Part shown: positions 48,634 through 60,700 of the stretch, in pieces
Layout: each line of letters begins with the position of its first letter
Numbering within the stretch: the first letter of the stretch is position 1
Origin: Inia geoffrensis
Taxonomy: Eukaryota > Chordata > Mammalia > Artiodactyla > Iniidae
Assembly (NCBI GenBank): GCA_036417435.1
Contig: CM070899.1
Coordinates: 156,493,494-156,557,493 of the forward strand
DNA length: 64,000 nt
Direction of reading: 5' to 3'
Translations under genes and position numbers: made by a program
Notes under the pieces: generated by a model
The model's input: only the letters and a program-made list of their open reading frames with translations
The model's database searches: none
What the model was told of the DNA's origin: nothing

Positions 48634-51600
48634 TTCGATTATATTTGGAGAGGCAGATGCTTCAAACCAACCATTATACATTAACCAAATTTTACACAAG
48701 CCATTTGAAAAAAGATCTAAAAATGTGCTTAGTTATTGGTATTATATAACAATGATCAAGCACCAAGAGTGTGCTGAGAGCTTTTCAGAACAAACATAGA
48801 AAAGACGAGTCCCTGCCTTCATGGATACCCATTCCTTTAGAGTCTTGCGCATAAAACTTCACCTAATATTTCACACCCCTTTACTCATAAGGCATAAATA
48901 AGGAAGTTTGTTGCATTTCTCATTGTTACTTAATAAATATTGAATACCCTTTTCCCCAAGTATACCAACTATTACTAATATTTTTGCCTTTAAATACAAA
49001 TTTCCGAAGTACAATATACTGTATACTCTGATTTGGTATTCACACAGTTGACCACAATATTCTTGCAGGTTGGTTATAATATGAAGCATGTTGAATTTCA
49101 ACATTCACACATTTTTATACCACTTAACAGAATCATTTACTATTGGCAGGGCTTTTTTTGTTAAGAAAATGAGGTGCCATTGCTCTTAGATTGATAAACT
49201 GTAAACAAAAACAGCACTGCCTTGATTCCAATAAGGGTGTCAGAACTTATGGCACATTCAGAACAGTGAATTTTAGCACATCTATCAAGCTAGCCTTGCA
49301 GATACCAACTACATAGCCACATGCCCTAAAACACTAACAATTTATGATCAGCTAGTAATGGGTGATATAAGTATGATTTGCTTGACTTGTATTTTCCGTT
49401 TAAAGGAGAGGATACTGGCGTAAAATACCTGAAAACTGTGAGCTGGGAAATTTTTTTGCTTCTCCGCAAGGCTGTGTTCCAAGAAAATTCAGAATGAAAA
49501 AGAGGATGAAATGATTCCAACTTTAATCATTGGCTAAAGAGATCTAATTTCAGAACAATCCCTTAACGACATCTCATTGTTCATTTTTTTAAATGCAAGA
49601 GAAATGAAGTGAATTTTGACAGTGTAGTGATTTTTGGTTTCGGCACAAGAAATCATACTTCACGTGAAAACGCTGGCGCCCACTACAGGAGTCAGACCAG
49701 TCCCTATGTCACCTCCAGGGAGCTCACAGCAGCAGGGGATTAGAGGCAGGTCTTAGAGGGATGGGTAGATGCTTCCTTCCCGACGAGACTCTGGTCTTGA
49801 CCCTTTCTGCAAATAGGATGGAGGAACTGGAGTGAGTCTGGGGTCCAGGGAAAGAAAGTGTAACAAGCTTCGGATCAATGGAGAGGAAGGACCCAACTGT
49901 GAACTTCACCTTATCTAGATTCCAAGACCCCAAGCATCCATCAGGGTTCAAGCCGTGGATAATCCCTTTCCAGAAGAAACCGCCTTGCCTTTGGGCCACC
50001 ACTGTGCGGTGTCCCAGGGGTATTATCAGGTCTGGATGTGTCCATTACATGGCAATGATGCTGAGCTGAATTTTACAGCTACACTGGACTTAGAGCAAGA
50101 CTAAATTTCTTTCGCAGTCTCTCCAGATATGAAAAGAGTAGAAGAAAATTCTATAGAGTCCCTTCTCTTCCATGCGTGGGGTGGGGCTTATAATCATGCC
50201 CTCCCTACGGAGCTAGGCACATGGCCTCAACAGGGCCCATTAGGAATAGATTCACCCAAGGGCAGTGGCAATAGTGGTTTGGTCCATCCACCATGATCCT
50301 ACCTGGCAAATGAAGGATTCCGAAAGGGATTTGACAAATTTTTCTTATCCTGGGTAACTGCATCTCCACTTCTCTGCCAACCATAGAGCAAGAGATTGGG
50401 AACAACCTATCTCTGCTGCTCTCGTGGCTTCACCTGTGATAAAGGTGACAGTGGCAGGACTCGGATGTGTTCTAGAGCCGTACTGGTTGGGAGGAGAGCC
50501 GGGATGGCAACACCCAACTCCCGAGGATATTAATCTAGAATCCCTTTTGGGGTGAAAGAAACCACCTTACTGAATGTGCCCAACCCAAAACAGAGCACCA
50601 AAAGACTAAAATTCTGACAGTAGACAGTAATATATATATTTTTTTCATTTTCAATTATAAATCCTCAGTTTTCCATACTAAGGCTTAAATTGCAGTCACC
50701 TAGCTGAAAATCTGTACATAAACATGAGACTAGAAATAGATGACATGAAGACCTCTAAAAACGAAGGTTCACTACAGATGAAAGCATCCATCCCTTATTT
50801 ATTAACAACATGAAATGTTCTGACTACCCTTTACAGTGAACAATAGGATTAGACCCAGCAAGCTAAGCGTTATTTGGAAGTTTTTAGGATGGATGCTGAA
50901 CGCCTATTGCTTTAAAATCTGAGCTGCTTCCCAAACTTCTCTTTCAGAAGCGTATTATATCACACAGAGTGATGATTCTTACCGCCAGCATTTATTTATA
51001 ATCCACCTTGTTCTCAGAAGAATTAAGGTAGCTAGTTTCTATCCATCGTTTTTCTTTAACCTGTAACAAGACAGGAGGATCAAACGCCGAAAAGGATTCT
51101 TTCCGTCCAATTATGTCAAAGCACCATTCAACAGGTGGAAACTGAGATCAAATTCTAATGAAATTACAACGGCTTCCTTACACTGCAGAAACCTTGCTCT
51201 CAAGTTATTTAACAGAGATGACAATAAACCAAACTTAGGTATTTAGATAGACATTATAGATAGATAGATAAACGGTTAAATAGATCATTTTTTTTTGCAC
51301 AGCTGACAAGTATTCAAAACTCTGGAGTAGGTGTTGGGGTAGTTGAGAATACCTCACAGCCTTTATCATATTATTGACAAGCTTTCAAAAATTTTTTAAA
51401 GCCACTGGAAATGGTTGGTATTAGTGGTGCACGGAAACCGTGGTTTATAAGTTAGAATGTGAAAGTTCAGCCATTGTCTCTACTCTTCAAGGCACAAGGA
51501 CAAGTTCCAAATTCTTCAGCTCATGTGTGAGAAGCAGAGCAACGGGCACCACCAGGAGACAGAAGATCGAGAGGAACCACACACCAAGGCAAGAATGGGA

Positions 51601-52395
51601 GATCCTTTGGGATATGCCATGACTTTCAGATATCGATCGTACGTCATTAGCAAGCAACTCTCCCACACCTTGAGGTGGGCACAGGAAGGTCTCCTGGCCT
51701 GAATACCTTGGCCTATTAAGCAGAGAGCACACTTCACGCCATGCCTGATTTGGCAGTCCAGCACCTTCCTACCCGGGGCACCAGGAAGAAGGTTGAGAAC
51801 GTTTCCATGAAGATGTGCAATGAAGATTGTAATGACGACAGAAGGGCAAGAAGGAAAAGTCGGTAGCCCTTGATAAAAGTCAGCAGAGAAGTAACCCCCT
51901 TTATGGATACATACCCTGTTTCTTTGCCAGCGATGGTCTAAGAACATTAAGGGAAAGAGAGCCCATGCTTTTTTTTTTTTTTATTCTCATCTTGCTATCT
52001 CCCTTAGCTTCCCTAAAAAAGGCATGGATTAACCATCTCCTCTATAACACATTCCCCGCCATGAAATTTCATCAAAATGGAAAGAACCCAACCAATTAAC
52101 CTTCCTCTTTTTTTTGCTTGGAATTCAGTTTGTATCCACTGGTAGTCCATTACATTCTTTTGGTAGGAAAAGATATTGCACTTCTTAAAATTCATCCATG
52201 GAATTAAGTCAAAGCTAGTAGGTAGGTGGATATCTCTCTAGAATGTATACTTTCTGAAGGCCATCGTCAGTGTTTGCAGAAAAGCCTCTGTGATTTCTAT
52301 TTCAACAAACTGTGCCCCCACTCGCATGTGATTTTAAACTACAGAGGGAGACGTCGGTGGTCATGAGCCGTAGGCAACATTGCACGTCCAGCGGC
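48628..52395 (-). other. MINAR1: Probable MINAR1 3' UTR
   Basis: About 3.8 kb directly after the MINAR1 stop, AT-rich and almost free of recognisable young repeats, in contrast to the rest of the window. An AATAAA on the minus strand (TTTATT at 48628-48633) lies just before ancient L1M sequence resumes and is a plausible poly(A) site. Other TTTATT hexamers (for example near 50796 and 50994) could serve as earlier sites. A short ATAG-type simple repeat is at 51245-51272. The extent is inferred from composition and the usual long 3' UTR of this gene; no transcript was examined. Confidence 0.5.
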
Positions 52396-52593
52396 TCATG
52401 ATTTCATTGTGCAGATGGGCACGACGATGACGAGGATGACTGTGCACGTCGCTGCAGCGATCAGAGCAGCGATCTTGCAGACCTTGGCTCGTCTGAACTC
52501 GGCTTCTTTCCTTTTCAGTAATGAGTCGTAGCCTGGAGTATAAATATCTTCCATCCAGTATTCTAAGTTGTTTGGGTTTAAAGATTCTTGAGT
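52396..52593 (-). CDS. MINAR1: MINAR1 last coding exon, transmembrane tail and stop
   Basis: Sixty-five codons plus TGA (52398-52396). The acceptor is TTCACTTTTAG, with the first codon ACT at 52593. The product begins TQESLNPNNLEYWMEDIY, continues through a charged juxtamembrane stretch (KRKEAEFRRAKVCK) and ends in one hydrophobic helix (AALIAAATCTVILVIVVPIC) followed by TMKS. This fits the single membrane segment at the C-terminus of MINAR1. With the two exons upstream, about 427 residues of the protein are encoded in the window. The neighbouring 99-codon open frame on the same strand (52660-52361) is an out-of-frame shadow of this exon. Confidence 0.95.
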   Translation of the reverse strand, partial: TQESLNPNNLEYWMEDIYTPGYDSLLKRKEAEFRRAKVCKIAALIAAATCTVILVIVVPICTMKS

Positions 52594-52824
52594 CTAAAAG
52601 TGAAGAGAAGATGTTAGAAATATGATGAATATGTGCAACAGGTTCAAGACGTTCCGACAATCATCACCCCTGAAGCATCTCAGAGCTGTCTGCAGCTTGC
52701 AGGGGAGATGACCGAGGAGCCCAACGCTGCCCACCAGCCCCTCCTGAGGCGGACCATCAAGGACTCGGGCTCCCGCACACCCCAGATTGTACCTGCCCCT
52801 CTCCTACTACAAAGGTCGTGATGG

Positions 52825-53048
52825 GGGACTTCCCTGGTGGCGCAGTGGATAAGACTCTGTGCTCCCAATCAATGCAGGGGGCCAAGGTTCGATCCCTGGT
52901 CAGGGAACTAGATCCCATATGCATGCCACAACTAAGAGTTTGTATGCCACAACTAAGGAGCCCATGTGCTGCAACTAAGGAGCCCGCCTGCCACAACTAA
53001 CACTCAGTGCAACTAACTAACTAACTAAATAAATATTTTTTAAAAAAC
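52825..53048 (+). mobile_element. CHR-1 SINE, short, in MINAR1 intron
   Basis: 'gggacttccctggtggcgca' with body and A/T-rich CTAA tail. TSD aggtcgtgatgg (52813-52824) and aggtcacaatgg (53049-53060). Orientation opposite to MINAR1. Confidence 0.88.
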
Positions 53049-53756
53049 AGGTCACAATGGTCTTGACACAGGAAAACCCAGGGATTTCCTGGGAGCAAGC
53101 AAAATAGGGCCAAGAAACTAGACCCTATGCCTCAAGGGCGTACGGCCAAGAACAGGCTGGCCCTGCTGCATGGGAAGCAGGGAAAGTCACTGAAAAATAT
53201 TCTCCACTAACGGTCCCTAAGAACAGAGGTGTCTAAAGCTAGGCTATTGTATTACTCTGATTTGGTTCCCAGTTCTTCGGTAAAGCCTCTACTGAAAAAT
53301 CAAAGGCACCTCCCAGATAAGCAGTTCGAACAAAACATAAAATATTTCCATTTCCAACATCTGTCAGGCCAATGCTCACAGGCCAGGTCTACAGACCAGT
53401 GGCAGGCCACCCCCATGCCAGGTGCAGGGTCCCCAGTGGGAGAGACCCCCCACCCACTGACATTTGTCTCCCAGCCTCCCTGAGATTAGTGCCTGTCTGC
53501 AGGAGAAATATTATATTTAACCTGTTATCACTCAGGAATCCCATTCCCCGTGGATGGCTACAATCTATTTCCATAAAGAAAGGCAGTGTTCTCATTTTAC
53601 GGCAAACATTTAATAATGTGACTGTCATATAAAAGCAACGACACATTGCAATTCCAAGTGAGGTCGTCTAAATCTTTGAAACACAAGCAAAATATCCATT
53701 TTGAAGATTTTCTCAGATTGTTTAATGCTCATAAAGATGGGCATGTTACAAATCAC

Positions 53757-53781
53757 ACACGCACACACACACACACACACT

Positions 53782-53821
<40 letters not shown>
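53757..53821. repeat. (CA)n microsatellite in MINAR1 intron
   Basis: Over 30 CA units with a short TCTC interruption. Confidence 0.97.
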
Positions 53822-53824
<3 letters not shown>

Positions 53825-54284
53825 TGTACTATGTTATTGGAATACTGATTATTCTAACCCCTATTAGTCATTCTCCACCTGTCCTTTCAGAACCATTCTC
53901 TGTTCTTTTCTGCCTTGCTCTGTGCCCCCAGGAGACCAGCCAATATGGACACATCCCAGGTGGATTCAGTCAGTGGGGCACAGTTCCCCCTGCTCCCTCC
54001 CTGATGGGCTACAGTTCTATCAGGTACCTGCTCTCACAGCTGTGGGTCTTGGTGGGTTTCAGAAACAGCTCCCTTTCCTTGGCCTTCAGATCCAAGGGCA
54101 GCAACTGCCTCTCACTCATGCTGGTCCCTGGGCGCTTCACAGGCTCTAAACCCTGCCTACACCGCTGCCAGGAGTCCCCTCCTTCCCACTCCCATCATCC
54201 GTGAGTATGCCATCTGCTTCCTGCTGGGATGCTGACGACCCACGTGCTGTGGACTCCTCTGGCTGCTTTATTGCTCTCCTGTTT

Positions 54285-54395
54285 TGTTTTTTGGCCGTGT
54301 GGCACGCAGGATCTTAGGTCCCTGACCAGGGAGAGAACCTGGGTCCCCTGCATTGGGAGCACGGAGCTTACCCACTGGACCGCCAGGGAAGTCCC
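54285..54395 (-). mobile_element. CHR-family SINE in MINAR1 intron
   Basis: 'ggccgtgtggcacgcaggat' to 'ccgccagggaagtccc'. TSD tgctctcctgttt (54272-54284) and (54396-54408), perfect. Confidence 0.92.
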
Positions 54396-56761
54396 TGCTC
54401 TCCTGTTTCTAATGGCGTTCCAGTACAGGGGCCAGCAGACTCCAGCCCATGCGCCAGATACAGCCCAGCACCTGCCTTTGTACAGCCTACCAGTTAAGAA
54501 CGGTTCTCACATTTTTAAATCATTGAAAAAAAAAGGAAAACAATAGTCAGTGCTATGTGAAAATCATATGAAATCAAATCTCCGTGTCCCAAAATAATAT
54601 TTTGTCGCAACACAGCCATACCCAGTCATTTACAAGTTGCCCATGGCTGCTCGAGACAATTATTGGCAGAGTTGAGCAGTTGTGATGGAGACTGTAAGGC
54701 CTGCAAAGTCTTAAAGCAGTTACGCTCTGGCCCTTTAGAGAAGAGTGTGCCAATATTCTAGAATATTCTGTACAACGTTGCATAATGAAAAGAGAATGGG
54801 ACTTCGGGGTCCCTGAAATCCTCCCAGGTCCCCTTCCTCACAGAGGCACAATGTTCAAAGACTTTTCCAATTATTCATGTTATCTGGAAAGGCAGGGAGG
54901 AGTGGTAGGCAATGCTGGCCATTGCGAGGACCCACACCATGAGAAACAGGACATGCTCCATAATGGAAAAGTCCTTAAAATGCAGGATTGTCTGTTCAGA
55001 CTTTGCAAGAAGCTCCTACTCCAGCACTTCTGCTAAGTCCCAGGAGCCACGGTCTCCCTGAGTTGCCCAGGGCACTTCTGCTACTGCCCAGCTCCGGCTG
55101 TTAGGACAAGTGTCTTTATGCTCGGGCTGCAGCTCTTTCCCCAACACAGCTCTGTCCTCCATGGGCACTTGGGATCGGTCTGTTTCCCTGGACATGAAAG
55201 CTCTTCAGCAATTTAATGGGTACCCTAGAGGGGAGAGAGGGAGCCAAGGTGGGCATGTTAAGCTGGGGACTGGTCTGCAGGGCTGGGCGGGTTTGGGTGG
55301 AAGGCTAAAGGGGAAGCTCTCCCTGCTCTGGCACTTTGGAGACAGGCTCTGACCAGGGAGGTTGAAACACCACCTCTTCTTCCCAATATTCCCAAGGCGG
55401 GCCAAGGAGATAAACCGTGTGTAAACGACACATCAGATTTTGTCTTGTTCCCTCCAGCTCAGACAGAAGGAAACTGGCTTCCTTTCATAGGTAGCTATGC
55501 TTTAGGGGCTGGGATTCATCCTGTGAAGTCAATTATTTTTAATTACTTTTTCCAATAACCGCAAGCTCTCGTGACACTCAGTGGGACACAGGGGGCATCC
55601 TTGGTTGTTAATTACTCCTGCTGAGCACTGGAAATGGAACGGGGCCTGTACCTTTGCTGCACCGTCAAGTGGCCATTGATGGCAAATTTACATCTTGACG
55701 CCATGGGGCCCCAAGAAGATGGTCCAGATGCGGAAGCTGCCCTAAGACAGTACCTGGGTCTCTGCAAAGCGATGAAAACAAGTAAGGTGGTGGCTTTCTG
55801 CCTTCACCGAGCTCCTGATGCCTGTTCTGTTTTGCTGCAAACACCCTCGAAAGGCTATCGAACTCTTTCCTGTCTTATATTTTTTTGTGAGACTAGATAC
55901 ACTATCCTTTGCATTTTTAAGTGATGTCACCTAAAGCTCTCTAATCTAAAGGTCTTTTATCTTTTATAATTTTGCCTTTATGCTTCCTAAAAATTGGCAC
56001 TTTAAAATTGCATGTATCTGTAGGAGCGAAATCTCCCAGACCCTGCCTCCCAAACTTTACAAAGATGTTTCTCAGTCTATGACTCATTCAATTAAGTGGC
56101 TCCTATCAAGGTCATCCCATGATACAGGTGAAACACTGATTATTCCGCCACGTGAGCCATTCACACCTCTGGGCCTTTTGTGACACGCCTGCAGCTTGTG
56201 GCATCCTAATACCCACAGGTTGCAGTGTGGTAGCCACAGCAGAGCACTGGGACCCTCCTGCAGGAGAAGCAAATCCTACCTAGACTGCTTGCCAGCAGGA
56301 TGGCGACAGGAGAGGACGTGGCCTGAAGGGTCAAGTGGCGTGCAGCTGGCATGGAGACAAAACATGCAGGAGGTGACAGGGGCCAGGAGTACCTCTGAGG
56401 TGGTCCTGATATCACTGCCCACTTGACTCTCAAGATCTGGCCAGAGATGTCCCTTCCCATAATTGCTGTCATTTAGGGCCCAACATAAACAAATGTCACT
56501 GCAGTCATTTGTGTGACATGAAGCTCTACTATATTGTCATCAACAGAAAAATGACATGGTGGAAAGGCAACATAGGAGGAAGTACAGGAGTCTTATTGCC
56601 AGATAGTCCATTATGAATTTAGACTTGTCAGACCTGCAGGAAGTTCTTGTGCATCTCGGGGCCTCGATTTCCTCATTTATAAACTTGAGATGAGCATCAT
56701 CACTCCCGCCTGCAGGCCACTGTGCCTTGCGCGAGAGACCGTGATCAAAAGTCCCATACAG

Positions 56762-56968
56762 GGCTTCCCTGGTGGCGCAGTGGTTGAGAGTCCGCCTGCC
56801 GATGCAGGGGACACGGGTTCGTGCCCCGCTCCGGGAGGATCCCACGTGCCGCGGAGCGGCTGGGCCCGTGAGCCGTGGCCGCTGAGCCTGCGCGTCCGGA
56901 GCCTGTGCTCCGCGACGGGAGAGGCCACAAGAGTGAGAGGCCCGCGTACGGCAAAAAAAAAAAAAAAA
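56762..56968 (+). mobile_element. CHR-2 SINE in MINAR1 intron, perfect TSD
   Basis: Complete head, GC-rich body with many CpGs and a long A tail. TSD aaaagtcccatacag (56747-56761) and (56969-56983), 15 of 15. Orientation opposite to MINAR1. Confidence 0.95.
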
Positions 56969-57029
56969 AAAAGTCCCATACAGAGTGGATCGATTTCAGC
57001 ATCATTTCATCAGTGCCAAAATGCCTTTT

Positions 57030-57190
57030 TGGTGACTTCTTAATGCCAGGTACTTTAAATACATTATTTTCATTTCTGACAGTGACTCTGAAAGTTAGAT
57101 ATTATTATGGACATTTAACAGGTGAGGGAACCAAAGCTCAAACAGGTGAACATCCCAGGCCACACAGCAAAGGAACCCTGGCTTAGAACC
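57030..57190 (+). mobile_element. MIR SINE relic
   Basis: 'aatgccaggtactttaaata', 'ggacatttaacaggtgaggg', 'caggccacacagcaaaggaa'. Confidence 0.7.
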
Positions 57191-58030
57191 CACACTGCGG
57201 GAAAACACATTTCTTTCCTCGCCACTGCACTGCACCTCCTGCAGCCCTCCTGGCTTTAGGGAGAGGCCATTTTAGGGGAGACCTTGCCATACCACCCCAC
57301 CGCTGGCATCTCTCCAACTGCCCTTTAAGTGGTGTGGACCTGCTGGGACCCGTACGTGAGTGGTGGTGTTGGGATGATAGCCTCGCTGCCCACAAAGCTA
57401 GCTGGCAGGTGGGGACAGGGTACTTCCTGTGCTCCCGAGATGATGCGGACACACAGATAGACGCAGTGTGGATGGAACCAGGTGGAATTGCCCACCACAA
57501 TGAAAGTGGCCAAAACCCAGCCCTGCCTGCGGTTGAACAGAAAACATGCTCTCCAGCCACAACTGTATTCACAGAGCTTCCGGGGATGGCGCTTACCTGG
57601 GACTGCTCCGTATGGAAACATAATCCATAGCTCGGCTCCCACAAATATGCTTTTATCCCACGTGCTACATGTGGAAGGAGAAATCAGCTTGTGTTTCATT
57701 AAACAGTTGGGCTGAGGTCTTGTGAGCAAATACGAGAATCTGCACTTGGTATGGAGTCTTAAACGCATCGTTAGCAAATCGGATGGCCAAAGTCGATCAA
57801 TCAATCAAGCAAGCATTCCCACTGCTACATGTTTACGAAGCAATAAGCAAAACAGCAACCTCCTTGCGAAAAATCTCTGCTCTACGATGTTATGCACGTT
57901 CAGAATTCCACGGTGGGGACCCAGGGAGCTGAAGGTGAGGCAACGGGCCCGGTTAGGGCATCCGCTATCCATTCCTGCATCCGCCAGGGTGTGGCTGGGC
58001 TTCCCCCACCCGGGGCAGTGAGAGGCTCAC

Positions 58031-58285
58031 CTGCAGGTCCAGGGCTGTCAGCTTGCCCTTCTCGCCCGCGTTGCGAGCATACTCCTCGACGGTCCAGGAA
58101 GGCTGGCCCCGTTTCACCTCCGCCAGCTCCGTCAGCCGCATGTCTGTGTACAGAGGGTTGTTCTTCATGTGGGCCTTGAGGGAGGCGGGGTAGGGGTGAG
58201 GGCTGAACACCTGCTCCACCAGGAAGCCGTCTTTGGGCTGCTTGGGCAGTCGGTGCTGCGGGGGGATGTCATACTGCCTGTCTGC
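58031..58285 (-). CDS. MINAR1: MINAR1 penultimate coding exon (85 codons)
   Basis: An exon of exactly 255 nt reading ADRQYDIPPQHRL... through ...KGKLTALDLQ, which matches the conserved C-terminal region of MINAR1/MINAR2 proteins. The acceptor is CTGCAG, with the exon starting at 58285 (GCA GAC). The donor is CAG|GTGAGC after 58031. Both boundaries are phase 0, and the exon joins in frame to GAG (Glu) of the large exon and ACT (Thr) of the last exon. It holds the basic/proline-rich stretch before NPLYTDMRLTELAEVKRGQ, the best conserved part of the family, which lies in the cytoplasmic part before the membrane segment. No lesion is seen. Confidence 0.95.
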
Positions 58286-58544
58286 CTGCAGAGGGGCACA
58301 GAGGAGTCCAGAGAGCGACACAGATGCCGTCAGAGAGCCCACAGTGCCAGTGGGCAGACACCAGCTTTTCATCACTGGGCTCTGCCCGGGTAGCAACATG
58401 CAGTTATTCACGAGCAAATAGAAAGAATATCTGGACTGGGGGAAATTTACTAGGAAAAGCTTATGACATTGATAATACTCAAATGACCCAACATTTCTAT
58501 GCCAGGAAGAGATGATTTTATCTAACCCTCATACCATGACTACT

Positions 58545-58670
58545 ATCATTAACACGCGTTGCTCAGGTAAGGAAATGGAGCCCAGAAAGACTCAGTAATT
58601 TACCCCAGGGTGCACAGCTGCCAACGGGAGGAGCTGGCATTTAAATCTATCATCTGGCTTCAGAGAAGCT
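58545..58670 (+). mobile_element. MIR SINE relic
   Basis: 'aaggaaatggagcccagaaa', 'ccagggtgcacagctgccaa', 'aggagctggcatttaaatct'. Confidence 0.65.
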
Positions 58671-58703
58671 TTGCTTAACCACTGCATAGTACTTCCCCCT
58701 CTG

Positions 58704-58829
58704 TTTTTTTTCTTTATTTTGCCGCACCACGCGGCATGAGGGATATTCGTTCCCCAACCAGGGACCGAACCTGCATCCCCTGCAAAGGAAGCGCAGAGTC
58801 TTGACCACTGGACTGCCAGGGGAGTCACT
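58704..58829 (-). mobile_element. CHR-family SINE in MINAR1 intron
   Basis: 'ttgccgcaccacgcggcatg' to 'ggactgccaggggagtca'. Flanking CCCCCTCT on both sides is the likely short TSD. Confidence 0.85.
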
Positions 58830-59164
58830 GCCCCCTCTTTCTCTTACCAATTTTTACCTGGTACTGAGGAGTAAAAGATATGGGGTCCTTCCCCCTAGGA
58901 GCTGGCTGAAACCACGGATGCCACACTGCTTCTCTGGATGGAAGAAGCCAAGCCAGAAAGCACGTGGTGGGAGCCTCTAGTGATTTTCAGAGACCTCTGC
59001 GTGGCCTTCAAGACAAGGGGACAGTGTGGACCACAGTTTGGAGGCAGGAAGGTGCCCAACACAGCTGGCATCACTCACGTTCTCAGTCCTTGAGTTCCGC
59101 CCGAACCTGGGGGCTCCGTCCTCCATGAACCCTGTTATAACTGGAGTCTTCTGGTACTTTCTAC

Positions 59165-59371
59165 TTCTAACTTGAGGCCCTCAGATCTCCACATAGATGT
59201 CACGTCCTCCAGAAGTACTCCCTGACCAAGACCGGGTCAGCGCCCATCTACGTGACTCCTTCAGGCTGTGTACAGAGCCCGTGGCCAGCACTGTCCCACT
59301 GAACTGTAACTGCCTGTTTGTCTGTCTGTCTCCTCCGCCGGACTGTGAGTTCCCCTAAGGCAGGGCACAAT
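59165..59371 (+). mobile_element. L2 LINE relic
   Basis: 'agaagtactccctgaccaag' and 'actgtgagttcccctaaggc' match the L2 3' region. Confidence 0.65.
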
Positions 59372-59383
59372 AGTGAGCACCTT

Positions 59384-59594
59384 TTTTTTTTTTTTTTTTT
59401 TTTGCGGTACGCAGGCTTCTCACCGTTGTGGCCTCTCCCATTGTGGAGCACAGGCTCCGGACGCGCAGGCTCAGTGGCCATGGCTCACGGGCCCAGCCGC
59501 TCCGCGGCATGTGGGATCTTCCCGGACCGGGGCACGAACCCGCGTCCCCTGCATCGGCAGGTGGACTCTCATCCCTGCGCCACCAGGAAAGCCC
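59384..59594 (-). mobile_element. CHR-2 SINE in MINAR1 intron
   Basis: T run, 'gcggtacgcaggcttctcac', ending 'ccaccaggaaagccc'. TSD agtgagcacctt (59372-59383) and (59595-59606), perfect 12 bp. Confidence 0.94.
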
Positions 59595-60204
59595 AGTGAG
59601 CACCTTCTAATCGCCCGCTCAGCAAAATCATACCACCAAGGAGAAGGCACTCCAAGCTTTTTAAAGGGATGGATCCCAACACCATGGAGTCGTGCACATG
59701 AAACAGAGAGCCAGAAGAGCTGTGGGTGTGAGCAACAGGCAAAGAAAAAGGAAAAATAAGAACGTAAGTGAGGGACGGTGTGGATAAGCAAGAGGGGGGG
59801 AATGGTCTCAGGTGTCAGGAAACGGAGAGTTTATGTGTGAGCACCTGATGAGATAACGTGTGTGAGTGGGAGTGTGCATATCCTACACTTGGACGGGGAC
59901 CAGAAGCATGTTCCCAGCTACCAGCAAACTAGACCCATCGGCCCTTGCTCAAATACAGTATAACTCTGAGCCCTTCCAAACCATTAAGACCGCTGATGCT
60001 GCTACAGAGAAAGCAGGATAAACTTGGCCAAATCCAAATAAGGAAGGGAGGTGTCCTCTTATTTTCTAGCTCATCAAACCCAAGTATCTTCTAAAAGGTG
60101 TCACTGATTTTATTCATTCAGCTCATCACCACTACCGAACACTCAGAGGGCTCCCACGGCATGCAGGGCCCGTGCCGAGCTGGGGGCAGGGCAGGTGCCA
60201 ATAA

Positions 60205-60425
60205 TAACAACAAGGCATCATAACTACAATTAACTGAGGGCTGACTGTGTGTGTCTCCTGCTGTGCTCGGGGCTGAACACGCGATATCCCATTTCAGCTT
60301 CTCGAGAACATCGGCATGGCTATAACATTATAATCACCGCTGTGGATGCGGAAACTCAGCTTAGAGAGGTTAGGGAACTGGCCCAGTGTCACACAGCCAG
60401 GAAGTGGCAGAGCCAGGATTTGAAT
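60205..60425 (+). mobile_element. MIR SINE relic
   Basis: 'gatgcggaaactcagcttag', 'cccagtgtcacacagccagg', 'gcagagccaggatttgaatt'. Confidence 0.8.
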
Positions 60426-60700
60426 TTGTTCTCGTTTCTGAGATGGAAAGTTACCCGCTGCCCACGCTTGCCTCCCTGCTCCTAGCATGGAGGCGCTTGC
60501 GTTCTAACATGGCAGTCGGTATGTATACCTAAGATACTTTTAAAATAAAGGTTGGTATCTATTCTGTTGGAACAAAGAGGATGAAAGGCAGGAGATCAGA
60601 GACCAGCAATAATCTTGGGAGGCTTTCAGAGGCTTATGAATTAAGAGGCCTTGAGGGGAACTGGGTCTAGATCAGCACCGAGGAGGTGGACAGGACACTT

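Larger units (their letters stand above)
52594..58030 (-). other. MINAR1: MINAR1 intron (5.4 kb)
   Basis: Intron between the 85-codon exon and the last coding exon, phase 0, with GTGAGC donor and TTTTAG acceptor. It contains three tRNA-derived SINEs (52825-53048, 54285-54395, 56762-56968), a CA microsatellite (53757-53821) and MIR relics. The rest is unassigned single-copy sequence with no convincing exon. Confidence 0.85.

Noticed and set aside
51516..51947. A 143-codon minus-strand open frame with a TYDRYL stretch, reminiscent of an olfactory or other GPCR pseudogene.
   Set aside because: Only the short DRY-like motif is suggestive. The expected helices and flanking signatures do not line up in any frame, and it lies in the inferred MINAR1 3' UTR.
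53757..53821. Regular repeat spacing that could suggest an array.
   Set aside because: A plain CA microsatellite with no spacers. CRISPR arrays are not expected in a mammalian genome.
56762..56840. tRNA-like sequence with A- and B-box-like segments at the head of the SINEs.
   Set aside because: These are the tRNA-derived heads of CHR SINEs, not functional tRNA genes: they continue into SINE bodies and A tails.
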